The notes beneath the pieces are model-generated. The model was not told where the DNA came from. It ran no database searches and was given only the letters and a program-made list of their open reading frames with translations. The translations under genes were made by a program, and so were the position numbers. From positions 30,735,992-30,799,991 of the forward strand of contig CM034541.1 of NCBI GenBank assembly GCA_020002185.1: a stretch of 64,000 nucleotides of DNA, given 5' to 3'. The number at the start of each line of letters is the position of its first letter. The first letter of the stretch is position 1. This DNA is from Paraescarpia echinospica (Eukaryota > Annelida > Polychaeta > Sabellida > Siboglinidae). Positions 36,640 through 49,415 of this stretch are shown in pieces.

Positions 36640-38475
36640 TAAATAGTAATAATAATAATGACAAACTTCTATAGCGCCTAAATACTAAGGAATCTGAGCT
36701 CAGAGGAGCAACATGATTGGCCAAAATCGATCGTTAACAGAGACAAGGAACAGTCGTCATTAGAGCAAGGGACCGCCGAAGGTTAGGGTGGGGATTGCAT
36801 TCCCACCCTAACCTTCGGCGGTCCCTTGCTCTAATGACGACTGTTCAAATAAATATGTCTTTAGTTTTTTACGAAAGATATTTATAGTCTCACATGATTT
36901 TAAAGCTATAGGGACTAGTAAGGTGAGAGCAGTCAATTTGCTATTATCCATATTGCATACAATGTCATTTTTGAAGAGCCGTCTCAGTTGAATGAAATCG
37001 CTTATATGCTAATTGTTGATCATTTAATAAATGATGTGAATAAATGTGTTCATGGAGTCGATTTACAACAACCTTCTCCAATACGTCAGAAAACTAAGAT
37101 TTGAGATAGGACGGTAATTTTGAAGGTTATTTTTGCACAGACTTTGTTTATTAATAACAGGATTGACAAGAGCTGGCTTGAGTTTGTGTGGAACAACACC
37201 ATCCTGCATTGATATATTTATAATATTTGTAGTACGATAAACCAGTTGATCAATGCAACCCTTCAGTAGAAATTTTGGAAAAGGGTCAAGACCACACAAT
37301 TTGTTAGGACACTTTTGTATGACAGTGCGCTCTTCATTTGTAGTTGCAGGTTTAAAACATTGCAGTGTATTACCAACAATCGGCTGTTCAGTAAACCTAT
37401 AATCAACGCCATTAATAACAAAACATGATCGAATGTAAGCAATCTTATCCGTGAAGTAAGTTGAAAACATGCTGCATAATATATCCAATAAAGAGGTATC
37501 AGGCAATAGTTTTGGTTTCTCCCGATGAAGCTCACTATTGATTGGTTTCCACATTTGGCGAGGGTCTTGAGAATTTATTAATATTAAATTCGTAGAATAG
37601 TCTGATTTTGCTTTTGACATAATGTGGTTGCACATATGTAACTGCTTAGTATAGCGGGACCGATCAAGGGGTGAACGGGTACGTCGCCAAATTCTTTCAA
37701 GATATCGACGGCGACGTTTTGTTTGTACTATGTCTAGTGACATCCATGGTGGCGGTGGACGAAGGTTTACTTTTTTGTTTGTTTGGGGGCATGTTTATCA
37801 AAAAGATTACTTAGTGTAATGCAGTACATGTTTACACTAGCTCACACAGTGTAATTTTTGACTGAATTAAGAGATCTGAATTTGCAAGGTAATCACGAAG
37901 AATGTCTATATTAATGTCATGTGTCGGTCGGAAAGTAATAACTTGTTATGCTGGTCTTTACTCGATTTTGAGAAACAGATCGATAAGTATGATGATCTGA
38001 TAATCCGTCAGTAAGAGATACCGCCTTGATGTTATTGCATTTTGACCTAGTAATAAACAAGTCGAGCCAATGTCCATGGATATGAGTAGGGAATGCGACG
38101 TGCCGTTGTAATCAAATGTTTGAAGTGCATCCATGAATAACCTAGTATTAAGGATAGTAAATCAACATGGATATTGAAATCATCTAGAATATATAATTCT
38201 TCATGTAATTGTAATGATGTTTCAAAAAAATCTTGAAATTCATCAACAAATTTACTTGTGTTTCCAGGAGGACGATATATGCATATAACATTAGCAGACA
38301 TAGATGAACCTTTTATACGAATACATAATGCCTCGAAGCTGTGGTATACAGGTGAATGAAGGATTTGTACCTTGAAATGGCGTGGATGATGGTGTAGAGA
38401 AAAGTCAGGAGGAGTGATGTCAGCAAGACAGGAGACAGTATCAATTGTTGTCAACCATGTCTCAGTCATAATACA
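36640..38475 (-). mobile_element. L2-like (CR1 superfamily) retrotransposon, internally deleted
   Basis: Minus-strand pieces in order. 38469-38047 reads MTETWLTT, ADITPPDFSLHHHPR, ICIYRPPGN and LDDFNIHVD (endonuclease). Near 38070-37960 other frames give GHWLDLFITR and GLSDHHT. 37743-37063 reads CGLDPFPKFLLKGC, QDGVVPHKLKPALVNPV and NLQNYRPISNLSFL (N-terminal RT). Near 36960-36850 DNSKLTAL is joined directly to INIFRKKLKTYLFEQ, so the RT core is deleted. The 3' end has the L2-like GCGCTATA word with an ATT-rich tail near 36640-36690. Frameshifts and deletion make it non-functional. Confidence 0.82.
36748..36846. repeat. Perfect 45-bp inverted repeat with 9-nt loop
   Basis: Left arm 36748-36792 (GAACAGTCGTCATTAGAGCA...) and right arm 36802-36846 are exact reverse complements around a 9-base spacer. 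It sits just after the last coding residues of the L2-like element. It is either an inverted duplication formed at insertion or a small foldback insertion. Confidence 0.92.
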
Positions 38476-39859
38476 CGGCAGCGCATGAAGCCCTTAAATT
38501 CATCATTTGTGCTTGAACATGGTGAATGCCATTTGTAACATATGTGTTATACAAAGCATTATCTGAGGCATGTGTCCAAACGATTTGTTTTCATCAACTA
38601 TTTGCAGAAATACTGATCCTCCACAACAGGCAGCCAACTCTTATGACTTAGTGCACAATCTTCTTTTTCGTTCATTGCGTGATTTACGCCTCTCCATAGT
38701 ATCACTGATGTAGGTAATTGGGATGGGACCTTGGTGGTGCCGCCACTTGGCATTCCTGTAGATCAAGTTCCTTTAGTCATCATCACAAACATTTCCAGAA
38801 GAGCATGCTACTGAATAATCATACTCATAAAACTGAGACATCACATTTGGTGTTCTTTTATGTTGTAAAGGATTCGGTATTAATATAATATGGCACTTGG
38901 TAAATTATTTATTACTATTATTATTATTACAATGCATAATATAACATATATACATACTAAAACAATTAAGATGTATTATATAAATGTAATTGAAATTTAA
39001 GTGCAATAGAAAATATGTAATGGTGCGATATGAAGATATGAATTACTAGGACTATGTTAATTGAACTCACTGTATGATGTACGTGTAAGGAAAAAGATGC
39101 TGGGTAATGTTGGATCTCCAACATGTCAAATGGATACAGTGTACAGTATCTGCGTGTTCTATGATGAATAAATCAACATGAAAATCTTACTTAAGTTACA
39201 GTCAACACACTAGAACACCTAATTTACTTTAATATTTTGTTCTATGGGATCAGAGTTGACAAATATTATTACCTAAGTTAACTGATTACTTAACTTAAGT
39301 CTTAACAAAGTCAAATACTCATTCGTAGGGAGATTTCGTTGGCGGCAGTATTTGAGCATAGATTTATCAACAGTGTAACTAAAAAAATAAAAATTAAACT
39401 AGAATCTATCAAAAGTTATCAATAATAATTAATGCAATATGTTGGGTTCCCAGGCCCACATCTTAAATGGAAGTACAATCGTACGTCAATCGAAGTACGC
39501 ACCAATCTGATCTTTGCAGGAGCAGTTTTGTTTCAGTTTCAAAAATATGCAAAACAATCTCTACAGTTGTTGGTGCAAATGAAACCTAAGACAAACATGT
39601 CAACCACAAACTATATTTGAGATCATGCTAATGATCAGTTAATTCTATTTTGCGAGATTTATTTGGCTCTGCCAACCTTGACCAACTTTTATTAGTCCTA
39701 GGGGAAGCCTGTCAACTCCAAGCACGTCATATCCGGTTTCTAAATATAGCTCAACTATTGCCTCAGATTTTCTTCCCTCCTGACTTATCACAGAAGCAGT
39801 AACACAATACTTTTGGCACGTTTTGGGATTCCCCTACTACAGCGGCGATGCGATTTCTT
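38476..39859. other. No recognised gene
   Basis: AT-rich; a short ATT run at about 38910-38935. A word pair near 39470-39505 (GTACAATCGTAC, GAAGTACGCACC) resembles the dispersed GTACTTGGATTG repeat. Confidence 0.4.
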
Positions 39860-39957
39860 ATGTACGCCAAACGTAGTACGCCCGTACTTCAATCCAAGTA
39901 TGTACTACTATGTAGGTACGTACATCGATCTGCGGTCGGTCCGTGACCTGGCTATAC
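39860..39957 (-). repeat. Dispersed repeat, inverted copy of 29918-30000
   Basis: The reverse complement contains GACCGCAGATCGATGTACGT, GTACTTGGATTG, GTACGGGCGTACTACG and TTTGGCGTAC. Confidence 0.6.
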
Positions 39958-40073
39958 CAATGGTGCTGAAACATCGCATTTGGTGGTAGCGCTTGTATCT
40001 CACAGACACGACTGAACCGCAATGAAACGATGTGTGCTGCCTTGTTGTACGCACCTACTAAACTGGACTAATT

Positions 40074-40137
40074 GCATTATATTATATTATATTATATTAT
40101 ATTATATTATATTACATTACATTATATTATATTATAT
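40074..40137. repeat. (ATATT)n microsatellite
   Basis: Pentanucleotide repeat with two ACATT variants. Confidence 0.95.
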
Positions 40138-41202
40138 GCTTATCGCAAATATCGCGTGAGTGCCCGAACGTGTTTGTGACGGCGTCGTTGGTCGCGAATC
40201 AGTAATATAAATAGTCGCGTTAATGAAGATTGACCAAGTGTAATGGTCCAAACCACACGTAAGCCACGCGCAATAACCAGAGAAAACGAACAATGACACC
40301 ATGGTTGGAGTTGAATCGATATTTAGAGGCACACGCAGACATTAACTAGATATCGTTATCATCTTACTTTTGAAGCACATCTGCATTCAGGATCACGGTT
40401 GTTTCGCTGCATTGAAACTGATGTTGCTTAGTATAGTATAACCCAAACATATGATGCCATGTGGCGGCTTTGGTTTCGTTGGAATTCGTACCTTTATATA
40501 ACGCTAATTGTCGTCGTGTTGAGTATGTTGCAAGGTCACGTTTCTAACTGTGGTTTGTTTTGATATTACCGTGTACGAAAACTGGGTACTATAACTATCG
40601 TCATAATGGACTCAACATGGAAAACAACCGCGAACACAAGCACAGGACATATGTAATGATGTTTCCCTAAGGAGTGCTTCACAATTATTGTCGTCATTTA
40701 CGTATTCGTACAGAACTTACTAAACATCACATCCTCAGAGTGTATAGATTGGATATCATCTGCTGACACGACACACGTTAAAACGTAGTCCGTTCGTTTT
40801 TATTTTAAAATACTGTTATACACTATAAATGGTATCTATTATAACGTACTGACAGCCCAAATATGTTTTAACGACGCAGAACCAAATTTAGAATTTAACC
40901 GTTCAATGTTTATAAGAATCGCAGCGCTGCCACTCAAATCACTGCGCTGTCACTCATATTCCCGAATAGCGAGCTCGGACAATTCGTTGGCACGGTATTA
41001 TGCGACGCACTTTTATGACAGCCTTCAGACGTTCCCACCGGCTCTTCTGCTCTACCAAAGTAACTCGTGTAGCACCCCACAGTTCGTCATCTTCCTTTTC
41101 CTTTTCTTTGCCTCTGAAGACAATACAGGCGAAAGCAACCTTTTCTAGCTCGCAATTGTACGCAGTGACAATAAACTCGCTACTAAGCGTTCAACGCGTT
41201 CA
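40138..41202. other. No recognised gene
   Basis: Nothing coding recognised. Confidence 0.4.
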
Positions 41203-41272
41203 TACATGCATACACGCATACACGCATACACGCATACACGCATACACGCTTACACGCATACACGCATACACG

Positions 41273-41349
<77 letters not shown>

Positions 41350-41350
41350 G
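41203..41350. repeat. CACGCATA minisatellite followed by (CA)n and (TA)n
   Basis: Eight-bp CACGCATA units, then pure (CA)n, then a short (TA)n. Confidence 0.95.
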
Positions 41351-44300
41351 GGTGTTTCAAAATAACATTAAATTTCAAATTAAAGGCCTGTATCAGATAG
41401 CCAACAAATAATTGTGAGTGAATCCGTTACCCTGATTTGGTCCGATTTCATTCATAGTGGTTTAAAATTAATAAAACATGCACTTGGGAGTGGTTACTAG
41501 CATTATATGTGAGGAATATACCCAGGTTTTAAGGAAACATCTGTCGAGTGTGTATAATTTATGGAAATGTGAAAGACTAGTTTTTCAAGGTTTATCTGCC
41601 CGTGCAGTATGTCAGCATGTTATTTTAAATATAAAAAAACCAGGGAATGTCAACTTCAAACTGGAGAAGAAAAAAAGGAGAACATGTGTAGCGTCATATT
41701 TGGGACAGTTTCTTATATGTTGGATAACCCAAGAACAGTTGTATTTTCACCTATATCTTTTAAGGGGTCACTATTCTGATCATTACTTAATTCCTTACAT
41801 TTATAGACAAAAATAATTGTGGTTTACACTTTAGGAAAGTATTTCTCGTAAGTTATTAAATACATAACCACAATTGGTTTATTGTACAGTAATCCCTCTG
41901 GAAAGTGGCCATTGGAAGTGGTCATATTTGTTATAGCTACATTTGTCCAGTACATCAAAAGAAAGCTCTGTTTCTCTACTTTCAGGAAATACAAAGTCAA
42001 ATAACTTTTCCTGTTTGGAAAAAAACTATTCCATTGTATGTACAAGGTTGATTCACAAAATATTGTAATATGCTGTAAGGGTTGTAGAATTTTGACATCC
42101 CTAGCAAATCATATAAAATTGTACAACATCAATGAGTACTCACCTGTTTACATGGCCTTTAACGGATATAAATGCTATAATCAAATCTGAGAAAATGCGA
42201 TATTTGTAATATATTAATATGTTAACATTTGAGAGTAAATCAAAAACATTTACACCAGGAAATTACTATTTGTCTTGTTTATGTTAACGTGTTAGATCAG
42301 GTGGACAGACATTTCAGGTGTCATTCTACAATTTAAAACGCCTGATTTTTGTCTACACGTATGACACGTAATAAGTCAGGGTATCATTTAATATACATTT
42401 TGTTAGATGGCGATACCCTGTACACCATCCACAGCATTGACAGATATATATGACTGATAGCATGCGGATATTGATGAGACACTGGCTAAGTAGACAGCAA
42501 GACAGACATTTTCATAAATGTGTGTTTCAATACAAATACAATACTGGTGTACCAAAACTATCATATTGTACATTAAGCCTACTTGAATATGATGATGCTG
42601 CAAATGTAGTTTTATTATATGCTTTTTGCAACGAGGGGAAAATCATGTTTTCACCCAATTAAATATGAAGATTGTTTAATTGAAAACCACAATTATTCTT
42701 GATTATAGACTTCAGGAATGGATTAGTGCATGTTCAATCACATCATAATGCGTATAGCGTCCACTAGAACAAGAAAAAGTGTAAATAAATGCACATTATT
42801 GTGTAAATTGCTCCACGCGTAACAAAGCACTCCCACGCATAACGCTATACCAATTACACGTTTTCCTTCTCATTAATGGTCCAATAAAAGTGGGTGAAAT
42901 TTGGATTGGGTGTATGATAATTATTGTTTTTCCTTCTGATTTAAAAAGACCATGCTGTACTCATTCAGAAAATGGCTGGTGAGACCATACCACCCTTAGG
43001 CATTGTTATAATTGGTCTAAACTCAATACACACACATACACACGCTCATACACACCCACACACACCCCCACACACACACACGGCAGAATGTCGTTCCTCA
43101 CAAACCCAATAGATCGCACCGTTGTCGCCTCGTTGTGGAAGACGTTCTAATCGCCATTTCGTTGGAGACATATCTATGTCGATCTGGAGGAGAGCTGGCC
43201 TGATGTAGTGCATCATCGTTACGCCTCAATTTCAGAACGTGTACATGTGAAACACGGCCGTCTAATCTACTTTGCGGTTCATAATTCTTCTTCTGGTTCG
43301 TCCGATCAGCGTCGCGCATAACAATCTCTTAGAGGGTGACGTATTCACGGCAATCGCTCCTCATTCGCGTACGGGGAGACTTTATCATATCCCGTACGAC
43401 CGTACAAGGCAGGCCTGGCACATTTAGGACACGGCGAGTTGGGGTGTGGGCACATTGTAGGTCTAACATTGTTTGGTGGAAGAATTGAACTTTGAATTCG
43501 TCGAGCACCTTGAGGTGCAGTCTAGCCGCATCATGTCGTTTACCTCCTTTTCACCTTGCTGACAAAATAGCCTTCCCTGTAGGTGCCGGCAAGATGCCGG
43601 TTAGACAAAGTAGACTTTGACGGCCGCCCGGCATCAATGTCGAGTTCGAGACACTGCAACAATCTTCAGACTGATGTCGAATACCATATCATTATAATTA
43701 CATAATAATAATAATATACTTTATACGCGACAGTAGACTTAGATGACTCACGTAAGACATATATGTCTCGTTATAGTAACAATAGATATGACATAGCTTC
43801 CATATAATTAATTAACATGAAGTATATGGTGATTTCATGTTGATATTTTGATATAAACTATTAGTTGATAAATTCCAACACAATTCCGATGCACATTAAT
43901 ACAATGTTTATTAGCGTACCCTTCAACTGGCCTTGTTGGGGACTATGTATTCAGTACAAACACATCTTAACTGTATGACATACTTACATGCATGTGTGAA
44001 TTACATTGTTATAACAAACAAATGACAAAATTAGTTGTAATTCGTTACAAAATAAAGAAAATTTGTAGAACACCACGAGCCTTCACGGTTGCTGCCTAAA
44101 CTCTATGAAATGCACTTCCCGTCAGCGTTAACGGAGCAGGACATATAATCTCAAGTCGCAGTTATTTAAAACCCTATCTTCTTAACATCACGTATCCTGC
44201 TTAGCTACCTAGCACTCACATTTTCATGTTACTTGGAAAAACAGTGGCTTACTTACATGTAAAACAAATAAAGAATTCGCATCATCTCATAGATAATAAT

Positions 44301-44699
44301 ATATTAATCAATAAACATTCACCCGCCCTACCGGCGGCCAAGTCCAGTTTTATTGCCGATTTACCTCATAATAATTAGATATTGAATAAATGTATATACG
44401 CAAAATAATAACAACATCTGAACTATAGCCACCATTACAATATTGCTGTCTACATGCATTGGCATTATGAATACAAAGAATTCATAACATAAGAAATATG
44501 TCAGCATCAAAGGTGAGGGGCCAACCGCCATAGACACTTCCCTTGTGAATAGTCGCATTGATTGCTACGTCGCAGTTCTTGCGAGCAATTCTAAGGTAAT
44601 TGCCTAAAGAGCCGTTCGATGTGCGACTTGGTACGTATCTAGTCACACAAATTGAAAGATGAATGTGTTACATTTACAATCTTCTTGAGAAAAAACTAT
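41351..44699. other. No recognised gene; CA microsatellite
   Basis: A CA tract at 43028-43082. Frames at 41478-41816 (plus, 112 codons) and 43319-43098 (minus) have no recognised features. Confidence 0.4.
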
Positions 44700-44850
44700 G
44701 CTACTATTTAAGCACGTTGCATGTTCGTTATGTAGAAATGATATATGTAATAGGACAGAACATGTTATGACGTATAACAATAATCGAGCGCGCGCGTGCT
44801 CATGTCCGTGCGAGCATGTGTGTGTGTGAGCGCTCGACTGCGGGCGGGCA
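44700..44850 (+). repeat. Dispersed repeat, direct copy of about 57855-57960
   Basis: Shares TTTAAGCACGTTGCATGTTC, GTTATG, CGTATAA and the GAGCGCGCGCGTGCTC run with 57860-57950, then a GT-rich tail in both. Two insertions of one short element are the simplest reading. Confidence 0.65.
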
Positions 44851-45079
44851 TGTTAACGTTTGCCTCCTAGACGGTTTTAACTCGGGCGCCAGATTGTCGC
44901 ACTCAAATAAAATCTGAAGAATACTAACGTTTTTATTTCAAAATACCGCACGATTGGCCACACCAGTTTAGCACACTACACGTAATTTGCGTAACAAATT
45001 ACGTCAAAACAAACGCATTTACGAATACTCAGGGAAACCGTGTCCAGTGTCCTTATGAATATAGCGCCGGACAGTCATG

Positions 45080-46147
45080 TTAATATGTCCACTGCTGACA
45101 AGCAATCATGTGTTGGCATGTCCTGCGGTAGAACTGTCGCACGTCTTCCCGGAACATGGCGCTGGCGACGCCGTAGATGAACGGATTGACAACAGCGTTT
45201 AGTATATATACTCGCGTCACTTCTACCGGAATAGACAGACCCAAAACACCCATCCAGTTTGGCAACCAACAGACTACGAAGACGACGGTGATTATAAATA
45301 GCAGAAACACACTTTTCAAGTTTATTACTTGTTTGGCAGTTGCTTTGCTGGTAGCTAGCCTAACTGGCTCTGATTTTACTGTGCCAAGCTGCGCGTGTGT
45401 TGAAACTGTTGAAACGGTGGTGATATTTGAAGATCCGGGAAAATTAGACCGTGCATCGCCATCAACAATTGAGATTACTCTGTCTGGAAAATGTCTTTGA
45501 GATGGTCGTATCAAGTTCATAATTCCGACGTGGGTATGAGAGGTTCTGACTCTTTTCAACAACGAAACCACAATTAGCGTGTAACATATGATCATCACTA
45601 GTGTGCTAGACAAGAACAGGCACATTTTTAACACACGATGCACCACGTCATATTTCATACTCCGCGCGACAGTAGTCGCTATGATGAATATAGTTGCAAC
45701 CACAGCAATGATTACTAGTGCCACTTTTGCCCTATGTGGGTCCATCCTGAAGGAGTGTGGCCATCTGACCGCTATGAGACGTTCGATCGATACTAACACA
45801 AGAAGAATAAGTGAAAATGTGGTAGATAAATGGAGTGTATGAATAACGATTAACTGCGTCATGAAGTTTTTACCGGCAGCCGGCAGAATAACTACACTAA
45901 GACAGATCGCTGAATCAGCGACGGCTAGAGCAAACATGTACACTCTTGTCGATGACGTCATATTTACGAAATATACCGCAATTACAAGAAGATTGGCTGG
46001 CAAGCCTAAACCACACACGATTAGTAAGGTAAGGCTACCAGAATCGGGTTGATGCGTTGTGCTGGTATTCCCCGTCATAAAACTGTTATTCTGCTTCTGC
46101 GGCGATGTTGAATCGTTCTCCCAATGAAATGTATTCGCTGCGTCCAT
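45080..46147 (-). CDS. Rhodopsin-class orphan G protein-coupled receptor
   Basis: A single-exon 355-residue class A GPCR. The extracellular N-terminus has sequons at N11, N20 and N27. TM1 is about 39-62 (GLPANL, N52), TM2 about 69-90 (LAVAD, D78), TM3 about 102-124 ending SIERLIAV (ERL in place of DRY; E122, R123), TM4 about 141-161, TM5 about 173-197 (Y189), TM6 about 278-302 (CWLP, 293-296) and TM7 about 308-327 (NPFIY, 321-325). The third intracellular loop is long (about 80 residues). There is no cysteine at the top of TM3 and the second extracellular loop is very short, so the usual disulfide is missing; TM4 lacks the common tryptophan. A likely AATAAA on the minus strand lies at 44937-44932. 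The ligand is unknown; the layout is compatible with peptide- or lipid-type orphan receptors. Confidence 0.9.
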   Translation of the reverse strand: MDAANTFHWENDSTSPQKQNNSFMTGNTSTTHQPDSGSLTLLIVCGLGLPANLLVIAVYFVNMTSSTRVYMFALAVADSAICLSVVILPAAGKNFMTQLIVIHTLHLSTTFSLILLVLVSIERLIAVRWPHSFRMDPHRAKVALVIIAVVATIFIIATTVARSMKYDVVHRVLKMCLFLSSTLVMIICYTLIVVSLLKRVRTSHTHVGIMNLIRPSQRHFPDRVISIVDGDARSNFPGSSNITTVSTVSTHAQLGTVKSEPVRLATSKATAKQVINLKSVFLLFIITVVFVVCWLPNWMGVLGLSIPVEVTRVYILNAVVNPFIYGVASAMFREDVRQFYRRTCQHMIACQQWTY

Positions 46148-47612
46148 ATTGGCGGCTTGCGTCTTTTCAAACCATGCGTATAATATCTTTGGCTATATCA
46201 GTATGTCATGCGTAACTGAACAGTGTCTCAGCTGTGCACAATGTCAATCGATACAAATATGAACAACACATAATTAGTTGTAGCTGTTGGATGGTCATCT
46301 TTTTAAATACCTTGTTAAATAACTCAGGTCACCAGTCACAGGCCTGTGTCACGTGTTCGAATACACGAGCCGCTTCAACGTACACGCTTCAATTTCACGC
46401 AAAATGTACAGACGGTTTTGTCTATATCGTCTACGTTGCTCACCGTCAAAAATATACACATTTTATGTACACAAACAAAAGCCCGACTCGCTGATCATGT
46501 GACCCGAAGTGGCTTCGGTGAGAACAGAACGTCAATCCCTTTGACGTTTTATCAGTTGCACGTGTCTCCAGTTTCACGTCTCTTCATTTCCACGTCTCTT
46601 TAGCTGCACGTTTCTTTAGGACTCGAATTTAGACAGCTTCGTGTCTCTCGATGTCCATGTTTGTTCACTTTCACTACACATCAGATATATGCACCTTCAG
46701 CTTCACCTTTCATTATATGTCTTTGTTTCACAATTATTCAACACCACTTTCTTTGTAAGATCCGTCATCAGTTCAGATCATGCACATAACTCAACGATGT
46801 GGCACCTGAACGTTAGAAACAGCAGAGCTTGGCATTGCCGACGCCGTCAAATATCGTTTCAAATGCATGCTTTATAATGGAGGTGGATGCTTTCATCAAG
46901 GCCAGTCGGCAACGCCCCATTAGATCAAAGACGTGACACCTGCACTCATTGGCTATATAATCGGGAATTATCGTTCAGTACACTTTGACATGTGACTTTG
47001 TAATAACTACTTACCAACCGTCACACTCAACTCTCAATCAATGTTGATACGGTGGCATATCAACTGGACATATCGCATCCTGAATAATTACTCTCTAAGT
47101 CGACTGGCAGAGTAGCTTTCTTACTTAATTAAAGGTAATGCGTTCTTTGACGCACACCGTCAATGTAGTACTTGGTAGGCTAATGAGCAGTTCGATATGC
47201 CACTTATTACATACGTAGCCAAACTAATTGAAACGTAAGGAACCATGAACACACCTGCGTTCAGACAGTTGAGCTTGAAACACCTGTCATCAAGTTTGAC
47301 GAGTGTTTAAAATGCATACGACCCGCTTATTGACATCCGCAGTAGTGCAGCGACGCTCTCTGTCAATGGTGCCATTTGCTTTTCAATTATTGCGTGTACG
47401 TATAAGTTTCTTTATTAAAGGCACGGTTTTATTTCAGTATACGGCGAAAACCATGCTCGTTGCTGCATCCTTATTTCATACAGTATATACAGAATATTCA
47501 CTACACAGGACACTCAAAAATAGGGCACGCATGTCTCGTCTGCCGCAATATTGGTTTTATGCTATTTTGCCCTTTTCATTCATGATCCGGTACCTAACGA
47601 CACGAACGAGCT
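46148..47612. other. No recognised gene; decayed 18-bp repeat
   Basis: 46555-46700 has CACGTCTCTT-like words every 17-18 bp (decayed minisatellite). It partly resembles the CACGCTTTT repeat at 29711-29915. Confidence 0.4.
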
Positions 47613-47730
47613 ATGTATTGTTTCGCAAACGGGTGTAACTGCCACAGCAGAAACCTCCGTTGTAATTGTTATAGATTTCCACCCAACGAAAGCTCATCTA
47701 CAAGGGGGAAATTAGTCTGCAGGTATTTTA
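47613..47730 (+). CDS. Possible THAP-domain first exon
   Basis: The frame begins MYCFANGCNCHSRNLRC and then NCYRFPPN. C, four residues, C near the start followed by FP about 15-20 residues later is the THAP zinc finger opening. The frame reaches CTGCAG followed by GTATTT at about 47720, a possible splice donor. The later CxxH and W of THAP are not visible before that point, so the assignment rests on the first half only. Confidence 0.3.
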
Positions 47731-48636
47731 TGATTTTCAAATTGTTTGCATATCGTAGTAATTTTGACTTTGAATACACCGGAACGACGAAACTGTGTCA
47801 TTGTCAGTCGTAGCACGCGAAATGGTTGTCATTATAAAGTCTACAATGACCAAAGGCACAATCGTATGTGTACAATCGTAAACATAATTTAACTATATAT
47901 TTGTCCAGTGTATGTGATTTATTGATATAAGGCAACTTTACAAATGGGGATTGAAGGGACATTTTCTAGAACAGTAATAAAATTATTATTTGTCTCATTC
48001 AGACAGACAAAAATGAATAATAAATACAGAAACGTTGCATTAACTTTAAGTACAGCTGAGCAGGTAAAAAAAAATAACCAAAATATAAATAATTAATAAT
48101 TGGACTTCTGTAATAAAGACGTTTAAAATTACGAACAAGAAGTTGATTATTTATATTCCTAAAGGCATAAAAAATCATATTGATGTTGCGTTACACTAGT
48201 CAGATGAGTTTCTGGTATAGTTTATGCAATATGCCGTTTAAAAAATTGTTGAACACATTGTAACCCTAGAATTTATATTATATAATATAGTAAAATACAT
48301 TTTGAATTTTAATCGATTCAGTGCAAACAAATTGTTAGAATTGTTGTTTTAGTAAAATATTCATAAGTAATAATTTAATTTGAAGTTATGGCACAACAAA
48401 GCCACGTTTAGAAAAATGAGATGTCATCACTCAAATCTTATTTACTATAATACTTAGAAACATTAAGATGGAAAAAAGAAAATGGGCCAACAATCTTTGC
48501 ATGGAACAAAGATATAAAGTTGTTGATTTTCCAGACATCGGTGATAGGGAGCCAAGGTTGGTTTGTACTCTGTTTATATATGTGTATTTCTTTTAGTCTA
48601 AGTAGTGTGTATGTACTAAACTTGAGAAAACAAGTT

Positions 48637-48648
<12 letters not shown>
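47731..48648. other. No recognised gene
   Basis: AT-rich; nothing recognised. Confidence 0.4.
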
Positions 48649-48676
<28 letters not shown>

Positions 48677-48705
48677 CATACATACATACATATACATATA
48701 CATTT
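48649..48705. repeat. TA/CATA microsatellite
   Basis: (TA)n then (CATA)n immediately before the RTE fragment. Confidence 0.95.
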
Positions 48706-49316
48706 CGACCCGACAGAGGTAGCAGAGATAACACCATGGGAAGTGGAAGCTGCGCTAAGAGATATGAAGAATGGGAAGACATCAGGCAACGACCATGTAA
48801 ACATTGAAACATTAAAAGCAGGAGAAAATATCATCTCGAAGACACTGGCTAAGCTGTAAACTAAATGCTTATCAGAAAGACGAATACTCACCGCTTGGAA
48901 GAACGCAGAGATGGTGATAATATTCAAGAAGGGAAATAAGAAAAACTTGCAGACCGATATGTATGTTATCAAATATCTACAAATTACTCACAAAGATACT
49001 AACGAATAGACTAGAGAAGACACTGGACGAAAACCAACCACGAGAGCAAGCAGGATTCAGAAGCAGATACTCAACGACAGACCACATACACGTCGTAAAC
49101 CAACTGAAAGAGAAGTGCCGAGAATATAATATCCCGTTCTGCATCGCTTTCGTCGACTACGAGAAGGCTATCGACTCGGTGCAAACTCAAGCATTACTGA
49201 CCTCCCTTCAAGAACAGGGGATAGAAGATGTGTACATCGATCTCCTGAAAGACATCTACACCAACAGCTCGATGACAGTCCACCTACACAAAAAGAGCAG
49301 CAAGATCAACATTTAG

Positions 49317-49367
49317 ATTTAACAAGATTTAACAAGATTGCCATCCAGAGAATTAACTCTAGATGGC
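49317..49367 (-). other. CR1 3' terminal repeat and hairpin, copy 2
   Basis: AACAAGATTT tandem words, then arms GCCATCCAGAG (49340-49350) and CTCTAGATGGC (49357-49367). A second small stem, AAGCC/GGCTT, follows at about 49380-49393. Confidence 0.7.
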
Positions 49368-49415
49368 AGGTGGACAAGGAAGCCCTTTGGCTTATCGAGA
49401 GTCCAACCCTTTTAT

